Shown here piece by piece: positions 54,242 to 63,610 of a stretch of DNA of 64,000 nucleotides. Position numbers and translations under genes: made by a program. The notes under the pieces were generated by a model. That model was not told the origin of the DNA, made no database searches, and worked only from the letters and a program-made list of their open reading frames with translations. The stretch comes from Branchiostoma floridae. Lineage: Eukaryota > Chordata > Leptocardii > Amphioxiformes > Branchiostomatidae. How positions within the stretch are numbered: the stretch's first letter is position 1; every line of letters begins with the position of its first letter. The stretch covers positions 4,040,706 to 4,104,705 of the forward strand of contig NC_049983.1 in assembly GCF_000003815.2 (NCBI RefSeq). Direction: 5' to 3'.

Positions 54242-56405
54242 CTAAGACTGACCCTGTCTTGTCTGATTGCGTTGCTTGTCTATATCTTCATACTGGTTAT
54301 CATAGCTACTGGTTACAAAAGCAGTTATGGTGTTTGGGTTGGATTGAGTGATGGCCTGAGACTGGCCCTGCCCTGTCTGATTGTGTTGTTTGTCCATATC
54401 TTCATACTGGTGATCAAGACCACTGGTCATTAAAGCAGCTGCGGTGTTTTGGTTGGATTGAGTGATGGCCTGAGACTGGCCCTGCCCTGTCTGATTGTGT
54501 TGTTTGTCTATATCTTCATACTGGTGATCATGATCACTGGTCATTACAGCAGCTGCGGTGTTTTGTTTGGACATAGTGATGACCTGAGACTGGCCCTGTC
54601 TTGTCTGATTGCGTTGCTTGTCTATATCTTCATACTGGTGGTCATGACCACTGGTCATTAAAGCAGCTGCGGTGTTTTGTTTGGACATAGTGGTGACCTG
54701 AGACTGGCCCTGTCTGTTCTGATGCGGTTGCTTGTCTATATCCTCATACTGGTGATCAAGACCACTGGTCATTAAAGCAGTTGTGGTGTTTGGGTTGGAT
54801 TGAGTGATGGCCTGAGACTGGCCCTGCTCTGTCTGATTGTGTTGTTTGTCTATATCTTCATACTGGTGAACAAGACCACTGGTCATTAAAGAAGCTGTAG
54901 TGTTTGGGTTGGACGCAATGATGACCTGGGACTGGCCCTGTCTTGTCTGATTGCGTTGCTTGTCTATATCCTCATACTGGTTATCATGGCCACTGGCCTC
55001 TACAGTTGCTGTGGTGCTTTGGTTTGATTGAGTGATGGCCTGAGACTGACCCTGCCCTGTCTGATTGTGTTTCTTGTCTATATCCTCATACTGGTTATCA
55101 TGACCACTGGCCTCTACAGTTGCTGTGGTGTTTTGGTTGGATTGAGTGATGGCCTGAGACTGGCCCTGACCTGTCTGATTGTGTTCTTTGTTTATATTTT
55201 CATACTGGTGGTCATGAACACGTATTATTAAACCAGCTGTGGTGTTTTGGTTGGATTGAGTGATGGCCTGAGACTGGCCCTGCTCTGTCTGATTGTGTTG
55301 TTTGTCTATATCCTCATACTGGTTATCATGGCCATTGCTTATCACAGCAGCTGTGGTGTTTGGGTTGGAGTAAGTGATGACCTGAAGCTGACCTACGTCT
55401 TGATACAGGGAACTTTGCATTGAATCAATCTGCCCTGTTCCGTACGATGGGTTTCTAGCTTCAATGATAGGCTGAGACTGGCCCTGCCCTGTCTGGCAAT
55501 AGTGTTTGTTTTTATCTTCATACTGGCGATCAAGACCACTGGCCATTAAAGCAGCTGTGGTGTTTGGGTTGGATTCAATTATGGCCTGAGACTGGCCTGC
55601 TACTTTGTAAAGGAGACTTTGCATTGAATCAATCTGTCCCGTGCCGTACGATGGATTTCCAGCCTCAATGATAGTCAGAGACTGGTCCTGCACTGTAGAC
55701 TGATCGTGGTCACTTGCCCCTACAACAACTACGGTGTTTTTGTTGGATTCAGTGGTGGCCTGAGACTGGCCCTGCCCTTTTAGATCCTGACCACTGGTCA
55801 TTGCTGCAGATGTGTGGTCATTTGGTGGTGTTCCCACACCTGCGTACATAGGGTTTGGCTTTAAGACAGCTAGAACTTCGTCATGTGACAGGTTTTCAAA
55901 TTTCAGAAGTTGAAGGTTAGCCTGAGACTGGCCTTGTCTTGTCTGATTGTGTTGCTTGTCTATATCTTCATACTGGTGATCAAGACCACTGGTCATCAAA
56001 GCAGTTGCGGTGTTTGGGTTGGATTTAGTAATGGACTGTGACTGGCCCTGTCTTCTCTGATTGTGTTGTTTGTCTATATCTTCATACTGGTGATCATCAT
56101 CACTGGTCATCAAAGAAGTTGCGGTGTTTGGGTTGGATTTAGTGATGGCCTGAGACTGGCCCTGCCTTCTCTGATTGTGTTGTTTGTCTATATCTTCATA
56201 CTGTTGATCATTATCACTGGTCATTAAAGCAGTTGTGGTGTTTGTGTTGGATTGGGTGATTGCATGAGACTGGCCCTGCCTTGTCTGATTGCGTTGTTTG
56301 TCTATATCTTCATACTCGTGATCATGACCACTGGTCATTAAATCAGCGATGGTGTTTGGGTTCGATTGCGTGATGACCTGAGATTGGCCCTGTCTTGCCT
56401 GGATA
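53525..56405 (-). repeat. 114-bp coding tandem repeat of the gene D tail
   Basis: About 20 units of 114 bp (38 codons), each ending in HQYEDID-like residues. A nonrepeat block at about 55370-55920 splits the array. Neighbouring units are often nearly identical, which points to recent unequal exchange, so unit number is probably polymorphic. Confidence 0.9.
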
Positions 56406-58318
56406 ATCTTAAGATAACTCCTCGTGCACCAGATTGTGATAATGACGCTGCTGATTAGGGCTATGCCAGCTACTGTACCAATGAGAACAGGTATGGGGAA
56501 ACTGGGAACAGATTCTTTGGAAGTGGTTTGAGGAGCTGAATTTCTTGATGTTATTGTTTTGCCTCTATCGTTGGTTTCTGGTCTGTCTGAAGTTGTTTGA
56601 AGGGGTGAAGTTATTGTTTCACTTGGTTTTACTTGGTTACTCTTTTTGCCTTCAGGGCCTGTTGTTGAGCCAGCTACTGTACCAATGAGAACAGGTATGG
56701 GGAAACTGGGAACAGATTCTTTGGAAGTGGTTTGAGGAGCTGAATTCCTTGATGTTATCGTTTTGCCTCTATCGTTGGTTTCTGGTCTGTCTGAAGTTGT
56801 TTGAAGGGGTGAAGTTATTGTTTCACTTGGTTTTACTTGGTTACTCTTTTTGCCTTCAGGGCCTGTTGTTGAGCCAGCTGTTGTACCATTGTAACACTTG
56901 TTAAAGATTACATGGAAATCTTTGTGGAAATTGCAGTTTACTACTTTTTCTGGAGTTGTTGCAAGGGGTGAAGTAAGTGTTGCTCTGGTTTTGCCTGCAG
57001 GACCTGTTGTTGAGCCGGCTATTTTCCCAAAGTTGCATTGAAATGCACAGATTCTCTGCTCTTTAAAGAAAGGAAATTTAGTTAGCCAGAAGAGAGCTAT
57101 CTTACAGTCACACTGCCTGGGGTTTCGAATGACCTTTATGGTCAGACTAGATGGCAACGAGTCAAAAGCTAAAGGGGCAGTAGCGGACATCATGTTGCTA
57201 TGAAGGTCCAAATGTTTGAGTTTGGGTAGATTTACAAATGCACAAGCCTGAATCATTGTTATCTGGTTGGAGGACAGGGACAAGTCTTGTAGCTGGGGTA
57301 GATTTGCAAATGTACCTGCCTGAATAATTGTTATCTGGTTGGAGGACAGGGACAACTCTTGTAGCTGGGGTAGATTTGCAAATGTACCTGCCTGAATCAT
57401 TGTTATCTGGTTGGAGTCTAGGTACAGCAGTTGAAGCTGGGGTAGACTTACGAATTCACACTCCCGAATCATTTGTATCTTGTTGAAGGACAGGTCCAAC
57501 TCTTGTAGCTGGGGCAGGTTTGCAAATGTACCTGCCTGAATCATTGTTATCTGGTTGGAGGACAGGGACAACTCTTGTAGCTGGGGTAGATTTGCAAATG
57601 AACCTTTTTGAATCATTGTTATCTGATTGGAGTGTAGGTACAACCGTTGAAGCTGGGGTAGACTTACGAATTCACACTCCCGAATCATTTGTATCTTGTT
57701 GTAGGACAGGTCCAACTCTTGTAGCTGGGGCAGGTTTGCAAATGTACCTGCCTCAATCATTGTTATCTGGTTGGTGCACAGGGACAACTGTAGTAGCTGG
57801 GGTAGATTTGCAAATGAACCTTCCTTAATAATTGTTATCTGGTTGTAGGACAGGTACAACTCTTGTAGCTGGGGTAGATTTGCATATGTACCTTCCTTAA
57901 TCATTGTTATCTGGTTGTCGTACAAGTACAGCACTTGTAGCTTGGGTAGATTTGCAAATGCACCTTCCTTAATCATCGTTATCTGGTTCCAGGACAGGTC
58001 CAACTTTTGTAGCCAGGGTAGATTTCCAAATGTACCTGCTTTAATCATTGTTATCTGGTTCCAGGACAGGTCAACCACTTTGAGACAGGTTAGATGTGAA
58101 AATACACCAGACTGAATCATTGTTATCTGGTTACCTTTCAATTCTAGCCGGGTGAGGGATATTGGGAGGTTCTGAGGGATGCTGGTGAGGCCCTGGTTGT
58201 TCAGGCATTTGGTGCGTGATGACGGTACACAGCTGATTACGTAACACGATGGTGGGCATCTTAAGGCTTCTGGCAGGATGATGAGAATCAGCAGCAGGTG
58301 TCGCAGCTTTATTCTCAT
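54242..58318 (-). CDS. Gene D: intron-less LRR transmembrane receptor with a long phosphotyrosine-type repeat tail
   Basis: One uninterrupted frame of 1,358 residues. Layout: signal peptide (HLLLILIILPEALRC); LRRNT cap (CPPSCYVISC..TKC, residues ~22-45); about 14 leucine-rich repeats of 24 residues (consensus LQELDLSSNQITMIQAGTFA plus NLPQ), residues ~50-390; LRRCT cap (CDCKIALFWL, ~402 on); Thr/Ser/Pro-rich stalk; membrane span (IPVLIGTVAGIALISSVIIT, ~610-632); cytoplasmic tail of ~725 residues. The tail is made mostly of 38-residue repeats (DHQYEDIDKQHNQTGQGQSQ plus AITQSNPNTAAALMTSG) interrupted by a unique block with NPMYAGV and two NPSYGTGQ. It holds 12 YEDI and one each of YEDK, YENI and YEDM. 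I infer a cell-surface recognition receptor that could recruit SH2 proteins. Identity of ligand and kinase is unknown. Confidence 0.92.
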   Translation of the reverse strand: MRIKLRHLLLILIILPEALRCPPSCYVISCVPSSRTKCLNNQGLTSIPQNLPISLTRLELKGNQITMIQSGVFSHLTCLKVVDLSWNQITMIKAGTFGNLPWLQKLDLSWNQITMIKEGAFANLPKLQVLYLYDNQITMIKEGTYANLPQLQELYLSYNQITIIKEGSFANLPQLLQLSLCTNQITMIEAGTFANLPQLQELDLSYNKIQMIRECEFVSLPQLQRLYLHSNQITMIQKGSFANLPQLQELSLSSNQITMIQAGTFANLPQLQELDLSFNKIQMIRECEFVSLPQLQLLYLDSNQITMIQAGTFANLPQLQELSLSSNQITIIQAGTFANLPQLQDLSLSSNQITMIQACAFVNLPKLKHLDLHSNMMSATAPLAFDSLPSSLTIKVIRNPRQCDCKIALFWLTKFPFFKEQRICAFQCNFGKIAGSTTGPAGKTRATLTSPLATTPEKVVNCNFHKDFHVIFNKCYNGTTAGSTTGPEGKKSNQVKPSETITSPLQTTSDRPETNDRGKTITSRNSAPQTTSKESVPSFPIPVLIGTVAGSTTGPEGKKSNQVKPSETITSPLQTTSDRPETNDRGKTITSRNSAPQTTSKESVPSFPIPVLIGTVAGIALISSVIITIWCTRSYLKIIQARQGQSQVITQSNPNTIADLMTSGHDHEYEDIDKQRNQTRQGQSHAITQSNTNTTTALMTSDNDQQYEDIDKQHNQRRQGQSQAITKSNPNTATSLMTSDDDHQYEDIDKQHNQRRQGQSQSITKSNPNTATALMTSGLDHQYEDIDKQHNQTRQGQSQANLQLLKFENLSHDEVLAVLKPNPMYAGVGTPPNDHTSAAMTSGQDLKGQGQSQATTESNKNTVVVVGASDHDQSTVQDQSLTIIEAGNPSYGTGQIDSMQSLLYKVAGQSQAIIESNPNTTAALMASGLDRQYEDKNKHYCQTGQGQSQPIIEARNPSYGTGQIDSMQSSLYQDVGQLQVITYSNPNTTAAVISNGHDNQYEDIDKQHNQTEQGQSQAITQSNQNTTAGLIIRVHDHQYENINKEHNQTGQGQSQAITQSNQNTTATVEASGHDNQYEDIDKKHNQTGQGQSQAITQSNQSTTATVEASGHDNQYEDIDKQRNQTRQGQSQVIIASNPNTTASLMTSGLVHQYEDIDKQHNQTEQGQSQAITQSNPNTTTALMTSGLDHQYEDIDKQPHQNRQGQSQVTTMSKQNTAAALMTSGHDHQYEDIDKQRNQTRQGQSQVITMSKQNTAAAVMTSDHDHQYEDIDKQHNQTGQGQSQAITQSNQNTAAALMTSGLDHQYEDMDKQHNQTGQGQSQAITQSNPNTITAFVTSSYDNQYEDIDKQRNQTRQGQS
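56465..56876 (-). repeat. 204-bp in-frame duplication of the gene D stalk, including half a membrane span
   Basis: The 68-residue stretch from STTGPEGKKSNQ through PSFPIPVLIGTVAG occurs twice back to back, nearly identical at the DNA level with a 204-bp spacing. The first copy stops after FPIPVLIGTVAG and returns to STTGPEG, so the stalk contains a partial hydrophobic segment. Confidence 0.9.
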
Positions 58319-60320
58319 GGTGTCTGGTTACCTTAACAAAACAATATAAATGGCTCTTCTAAACAATTAAAGTATATGATAGTATCAACTTCGTTATTCA
58401 CTTCGTTATACACTAATGGACTCGATAAAGAAATAAAATGAAAGTGAAGTGTTCTTAGTTTCGCTGATGATGATGCGTTTTGCTTGTACACTCATTAGGC
58501 GCAGCTTTACCCTCTTTCATATCAGATTTGTCATTGAATACAATATCATGGAATAATTCTTTATCTCACAGGAACAGTGCAAACCACATATTAAACTTGA
58601 TAACACTATCTAAAAAAACACAGGTAGACCGCCACAAACTTAAACGAAAATACGGCCTTCTAAGATTCAGATTCACACTATAACACACTAAGAAATAATT
58701 AGCGTAGAACCAGCAATATACAATATTATAATCATTTTTGTAAAATTGAAACTGCAAATGTTTGGTAATAAAGTAAAGTAGAATATAGAAACTAGAAAGG
58801 CCAACATTTGCTTGAGAGCAAATACAGCATATTTCACAAATCTCCATCCCAATGCAACAATAGACTATTCCAAAAACATCGATGTGCAAAATGGCACACT
58901 TCTGCTTAAAATGATCCCTAATTGCTAATCAGGCTTTAGCCCAAAAATGAATTTTGAACAATCCCCCTATTGCAAAAATGTACTGTTGCATATTAACATT
59001 TTGCAGCAGTTGACCTGTCCCACAACATCATCCCACTTATCCAGAACCCCCCTATTTCTGCACAATTGGCTAGTCTATTGTTATTTCTATTGGTTATTGG
59101 GTGGGCCGACTACTCACTCTTTGCAGCCAGGGGCTGAATTGCGAGGAGCTTACAATAGGCGGGGCTAAATCGCAAGGGTCCGGAGCGAGCTGCCATTCGG
59201 CGCCACTCAGGTGACCTCAGTACGACTGTCGCAAGTGTCTGGAGCGAGCTGCCATTCGGCGCCACTCAGGTGACCTCAATACGACAGTAATTGCCCCAGG
59301 TACTTGCTGTGACCTTGGTAAAAATTCCCGGAATTTACAACTAGTCTTACGCGCGTCCTTAATTGCATCATCCCTTTGGAGGGTAATAACAAGGGAAGGG
59401 TTGACGGATCGTCATGCTTTTTGATCTCCAGATAACTTTGGGGATGCCTTCTATAATCAAGTTTTTTTATACAAACCAGGGGCTAGTTTGCACAATTAAT
59501 TAATCCGCAGCATTTCATAACAGGACAGTCAAACGTACATGTATTACATTTCTAACTGAAAAAAAGAGATATTTATAGATATATATATAGATATTAGATA
59601 TGCAAATTGCTACCTAGCTCCGCAATGTAGTACGTTATATACTTTCAATGTGTATAATGGACTATCGAGATAAAACATGTCAATATTGACGACTTAATAC
59701 AATGCATGGACGTTTCCACAAAGTAATATAGTTTTCTTGTACAACCCCTTTAAGTATAATATACAACTGCTGCAATACAGATAATTATTTTCGACTTGTT
59801 GCTTGCAACAATGATGATGTAACATTCTTTGTTTCACAATGCAGTCCACTACATTGTGTATCCCATATGTCTAATGTACAATCCCTATAAACAATCTCAT
59901 CAATGACTACAAGTTACTGTGAAAAACAAACCCTGTTTTGTTCAACAATGTATTGTACCGGTAGTAACTGTTACATGTACAACCCTTTTAATACTTATAA
60001 TATATGCCCCTGTATACAATATCATCATTGCCCTTATTCTTGGTGTACAGATTATCAAATCTTATGGAAAACATGTACACCCCACCATGCATAATGTACT
60101 GTCCCTATAGTAACGTTTTTTTTGATGACATTTGGGGTCACTTCCTGTGGAGATGGGGTAAGTGCAGCCACGCTGGTAGCAGCATGACGTAATACCACCT
60201 AAATATAACACGATTGGGCAATAGACACTCAGGGCCACTGTAAAACCCATTTTCCACGTACAAACACCCCCTGCAAAACCGTCAGAAGGCACTAGACGAA
60301 AAAACACCTCGCACGTTTCT
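58319..60320. other. Upstream of gene D; intergenic
   Basis: Just upstream of the gene D ATG the minus strand has TTGTTAAG then GTAACCAGACACCATG, a possible 5' UTR acceptor. A 58-bp direct duplication lies at 59172-59287 (GGAGCGAGCTGCCATTCGGC, GCCACTCAGGTGACCTCA). Otherwise AT-rich, with no exon recognised. Confidence 0.4.
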
Positions 60321-60329
60321 TCTCCTTCT

Positions 60330-60830
60330 CAAGAACTACCCACATACCAAATATCAGATCAATCTGTCATGTTCTAACGGAGCTATACTGTTCACAGACA
60401 CGCCCTATACAAGGTTTCTACACATACCTATTGTATCATGCAAATTACCACCTAATTTGCATAAAAGTATACAATTATGTACATTATTACGTAAGCTGTC
60501 TGCATACCTACAGTCATTAACATGCATCAACCCCTTCTTGCATTATTCCTTCTCAAAACCTAAAACAAGAATTACTTTCAACGCCCCTGCGAAACCCCTA
60601 GGTGGCCAAAACTTACACACCTTACTATGCTTTTACACGGCTACCTACAACTTATAACCCAAACAAGTCCGAAACAAAAAGTAGCAAAACCGGAAGTTCC
60701 GCTGCAGTACCATAACACGCCGCTAGAGCGCCCTGCCGTAACGCAATTCCTGCCATTCCTTCGTCATGTCTAATCCTACCCACATACCAAATATCAAAAC
60801 CATTCATCCACGCGTTCCCTAGTTATCAGG
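60330..60830. repeat. Dispersed repeat related to 45890-46560
   Basis: CTACCCACATACCAAATATC occurs at about 60337 and 60776. Between them lie CATGCAAATTACCACCTAAT and GCTGCAGTACCATAACACGC. The sequence may belong to the 5' UTR of the downstream LINE or be an independent element. Confidence 0.5.
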
Positions 60831-60855
60831 CTGACAAGCGACCCCCTGACAACTA

Positions 60856-60875
60856 ATCCAAGATGGCGGAAGTGA
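60856..60875 (+). promoter_or_regulatory. YY1/ETS-like site upstream of LINE ORF1
   Basis: ATCCAAGATGGCGGAAGTGA contains the YY1 core AAGATGGCGG and an ETS-type GCGGAAGTG. It lies about 170 bp before the ORF1 start. Human L1 uses a YY1 site (CAAGATGGC) near its 5' end to place transcription initiation, so a similar role is plausible but unproven. Confidence 0.35.
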
Positions 60876-61036
60876 GCAGACGCGCTACGGCCGCTCTCCT
60901 ACGCTAATCCGATTTTGAAGGTTTTACGCTGCAGGAAGTAAGTTGTTGTGAGTGTATTTGATATATCTTATTGGAATATGTGTTTGGAAGAGTTTTGGAA
61001 ATTCTAGAGCTCTGAATTCTATACAATCTTGAGAAA

Positions 61037-63490
61037 ATGGGTGAAACGAAGAAAACTCCGAAGTCAAAGACGCCGACCACCAAATCTTGGAACATCAACT
61101 TGAACAAGCTTCCACTGGATGAATCTCTATCCATCGATTTTGAAGACGAAGAGAAAACTCGGATGTGCGGGGTTAAACTGCGATCAAACAACTTGGAAAA
61201 CTGGCTCCAGCACCATAAGGATGGCTTTGATCGAGACTTCGAGTCCAACAAAGGAACGAGCGTCACCTGGAAATCGACGCAGGGAGCGACAAGCCTGACT
61301 GTCTCGACAAACACACGGAAAACAGGTAAAGGACTCTTATCTGTTCACTTCTATCAACGAAAGAAAGGATTGATGTTCCAGGGCCAATGTACTAAGTGGT
61401 GGATTGACAATTTCTATGCAGAAATCGTTCGTTTGCCCTTGCCGGACAAACGAACAAGGGCAACTTCCAAGGTCCAAGATGGCGTCCAGTTACGCGTTAG
61501 GCACGCTCTAGACAGTTTCCCAATACTCGATCTTCAGACAACACCAACACCAGCAAGTCGGCATAATGTTGATGAAACACCAACTTTGCCTAAACGCACC
61601 AACCCCAGGAGTCTAGAAGGTCTAAAAACACCCGATGGTAGCGATTCTGGAGAACAGATGCGACTTGAGTCCAAAAACGACGCCAAGTGTAAGGATGCGA
61701 CAATTAAAGATGGCGCCCAAACTGACGGACAGATCAAAGACAATCTACCGACAAACAATGAAACAATAATGTCGCCACTTTCGTCAGCGCAAAAATCAGG
61801 CCCCTCTCCTAAACATGAAGTTGCACCAAAAGCCGCCGACAAGCGGGATCTAGAACGCCTGGCTTCTAATATAGAAAAGTCTCTGACGATTAGTGACACT
61901 GCCTTTGATGATCTGCAGAAACAGTTTGTTGACTTGACAGACAGACAAAATTCACTGAGGGACGACTGGATCACAAAAGAAAGGGAGAGAGAAGAGGTAC
62001 ACCTGAAGTCGCTAAAAGAGCTCTCTGCACAAGTTGAAGCCACTCAGAAATCCCTAGAAGATCACATTAAAAAAGTCATCTCCAAGTTGCAGAATGACCT
62101 TTCCCTTGCCCAGAAGGATTTGGTCTCACAAAAGGAAGCTATGGTCAAAGAGAGGCAGGAAACGATGAATGAAATGATGGTCGAACGAAACCTATGGAGA
62201 GAGAGATACCATGGCTTGTCTACTAAAGTCGACGCCTTGGTCGCCTCAAATACCGATCTTCAACAAATCATCGAAACTCAGAATGCTGAAATCCAGGCAC
62301 TTGTTGAGAGATCTAAAGAACTTGAACAGATGTTTAACTCTTGCAAATGCAAATCCGAATCAATCAAGTCAACGATGCCACCAGGAATGACAAAGGCCGA
62401 CCGCACGCATGACAATGACGTTCCACTGAAGAACCCAGAAGACAATGAAATGCATGCGCTCTCTGATAACGAAGCCATTGTCAAACAACAGTCCGTTGTA
62501 AACAGCGTGAAAACTCCTGCAGCTAACAATCACACAAGGGGTACAACTGACAGCACCGAAATCAGAATCTTCGCAGACTCTATCTTCAGAGATGTAGATG
62601 CCGACCGTGCTTTCAATGGAAGATCTGCTAAGATACATAGGTGTAGCACTGTACAGGCGGCCATGAATACAATGAAAACCACCCAAGATTCCACAACAAA
62701 AACAGTCATCATTCATCTTGGGTCCAACGACCTGGATAATACTAAACAGCACAGTGACTCCGTAAGTGAAACTCTGAACAACACCCACAACCTTCTGGCC
62801 GCTACAAAAACATCATTCCCCAACGCCGACATATCAGTATCTCAAGTGCTACAAAGAGGTTCCAATCCCTCATCCTCGCTCAACCAAAACATCAAGTCCT
62901 ATAATCAGGAGATGCTGAAGTCATCCAAGAAGGGAACTTTCACTTACATAAAACACAAAAAGGTCACGCAAGATAGAAGCCTATACCTGGGAGACCAAAT
63001 CCACCTGAACCACAGAAGTGGGACAAAACTGCTGGTTGCAGACTTAAAACACTCTCTGAAAATCTCACCTGGACAAAACGTTGAGAGAAGCCAACCCAAC
63101 CTGACCCACCAACCTGTCCCACCATCCAGACCAAATGGATGGAATCATCAGCCTGCCTGGAGGGGTCCACTGAACCCGCCACCCAGTCCGTACGTACGGG
63201 GACGTCAGCCGGCTTGGAGGAATCCAGCAAACCCAGCACAAGGACCAAGCGCGGGAGGTAACCAGTCTGCCCCGGGAAGTTTCCAGAACGCTCGTCCTCA
63301 ACACAACCAGCGCGGGACTCTGAAAGGTCAACACCAGCAGAGGGATGCCCACACCGTCGCAGTCACGAGTGGAAGCAAACAGATCGTAAAGGCCGATCCA
63401 GCTAGAGTTGGACACCGCAAGTATCCCGGCCTAGAACTGAAACACTTCGGGAAAAGTCTCCGCAAGGCCCTGAACTTCCTTTTATCTTAA
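61037..63490 (+). CDS. CR1/L2-like LINE ORF1 with coiled coil and SGNH esterase domain
   Basis: Intact 817-residue frame. Residues 1-135 form a compact N-terminal domain I do not recognise (SWNINLNKLPLDESLSIDFE, GLMFQGQCTKWWIDNFYAEI). A charged linker follows, then a long coiled coil (~275-440, QVEATQKSLEDHIKKVISKL onward) and, after another linker, an SGNH/GDSL-type hydrolase: block I FADSIF (Ser ~515), block III LGSNDLD (~561) and the Asp-His pair GDQIHLNHRSG (~652-662). The C-terminus is Pro/Asn-rich and basic (NQRGTLKGQHQQRD). Esterase-type ORF1 proteins are known from CR1/L2-clade elements, where the domain may help RNP formation or membrane contact. ORF2 begins 120 bp downstream. Confidence 0.92.
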   Translation: MGETKKTPKSKTPTTKSWNINLNKLPLDESLSIDFEDEEKTRMCGVKLRSNNLENWLQHHKDGFDRDFESNKGTSVTWKSTQGATSLTVSTNTRKTGKGLLSVHFYQRKKGLMFQGQCTKWWIDNFYAEIVRLPLPDKRTRATSKVQDGVQLRVRHALDSFPILDLQTTPTPASRHNVDETPTLPKRTNPRSLEGLKTPDGSDSGEQMRLESKNDAKCKDATIKDGAQTDGQIKDNLPTNNETIMSPLSSAQKSGPSPKHEVAPKAADKRDLERLASNIEKSLTISDTAFDDLQKQFVDLTDRQNSLRDDWITKEREREEVHLKSLKELSAQVEATQKSLEDHIKKVISKLQNDLSLAQKDLVSQKEAMVKERQETMNEMMVERNLWRERYHGLSTKVDALVASNTDLQQIIETQNAEIQALVERSKELEQMFNSCKCKSESIKSTMPPGMTKADRTHDNDVPLKNPEDNEMHALSDNEAIVKQQSVVNSVKTPAANNHTRGTTDSTEIRIFADSIFRDVDADRAFNGRSAKIHRCSTVQAAMNTMKTTQDSTTKTVIIHLGSNDLDNTKQHSDSVSETLNNTHNLLAATKTSFPNADISVSQVLQRGSNPSSSLNQNIKSYNQEMLKSSKKGTFTYIKHKKVTQDRSLYLGDQIHLNHRSGTKLLVADLKHSLKISPGQNVERSQPNLTHQPVPPSRPNGWNHQPAWRGPLNPPPSPYVRGRQPAWRNPANPAQGPSAGGNQSAPGSFQNARPQHNQRGTLKGQHQQRDAHTVAVTSGSKQIVKADPARVGHRKYPGLELKHFGKSLRKALNFLLS

Positions 63491-63610
63491 ATACTAAGTG
63501 AACGCTAGCGGTCACTTATGGATATCATAGCAGTTATACCAAGGTATCGTGCTATACATTTATCTTATAGATCTGAATACTATCATAATAGCTTGGTTCC
63601 TGTAGTTTAA

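Noticed and set aside
61534-62043. Ser-rich minus-strand frames within LINE ORF1
   Set aside because: Shadows of the coding strand. The SGNH and coiled-coil motifs are on the plus strand.
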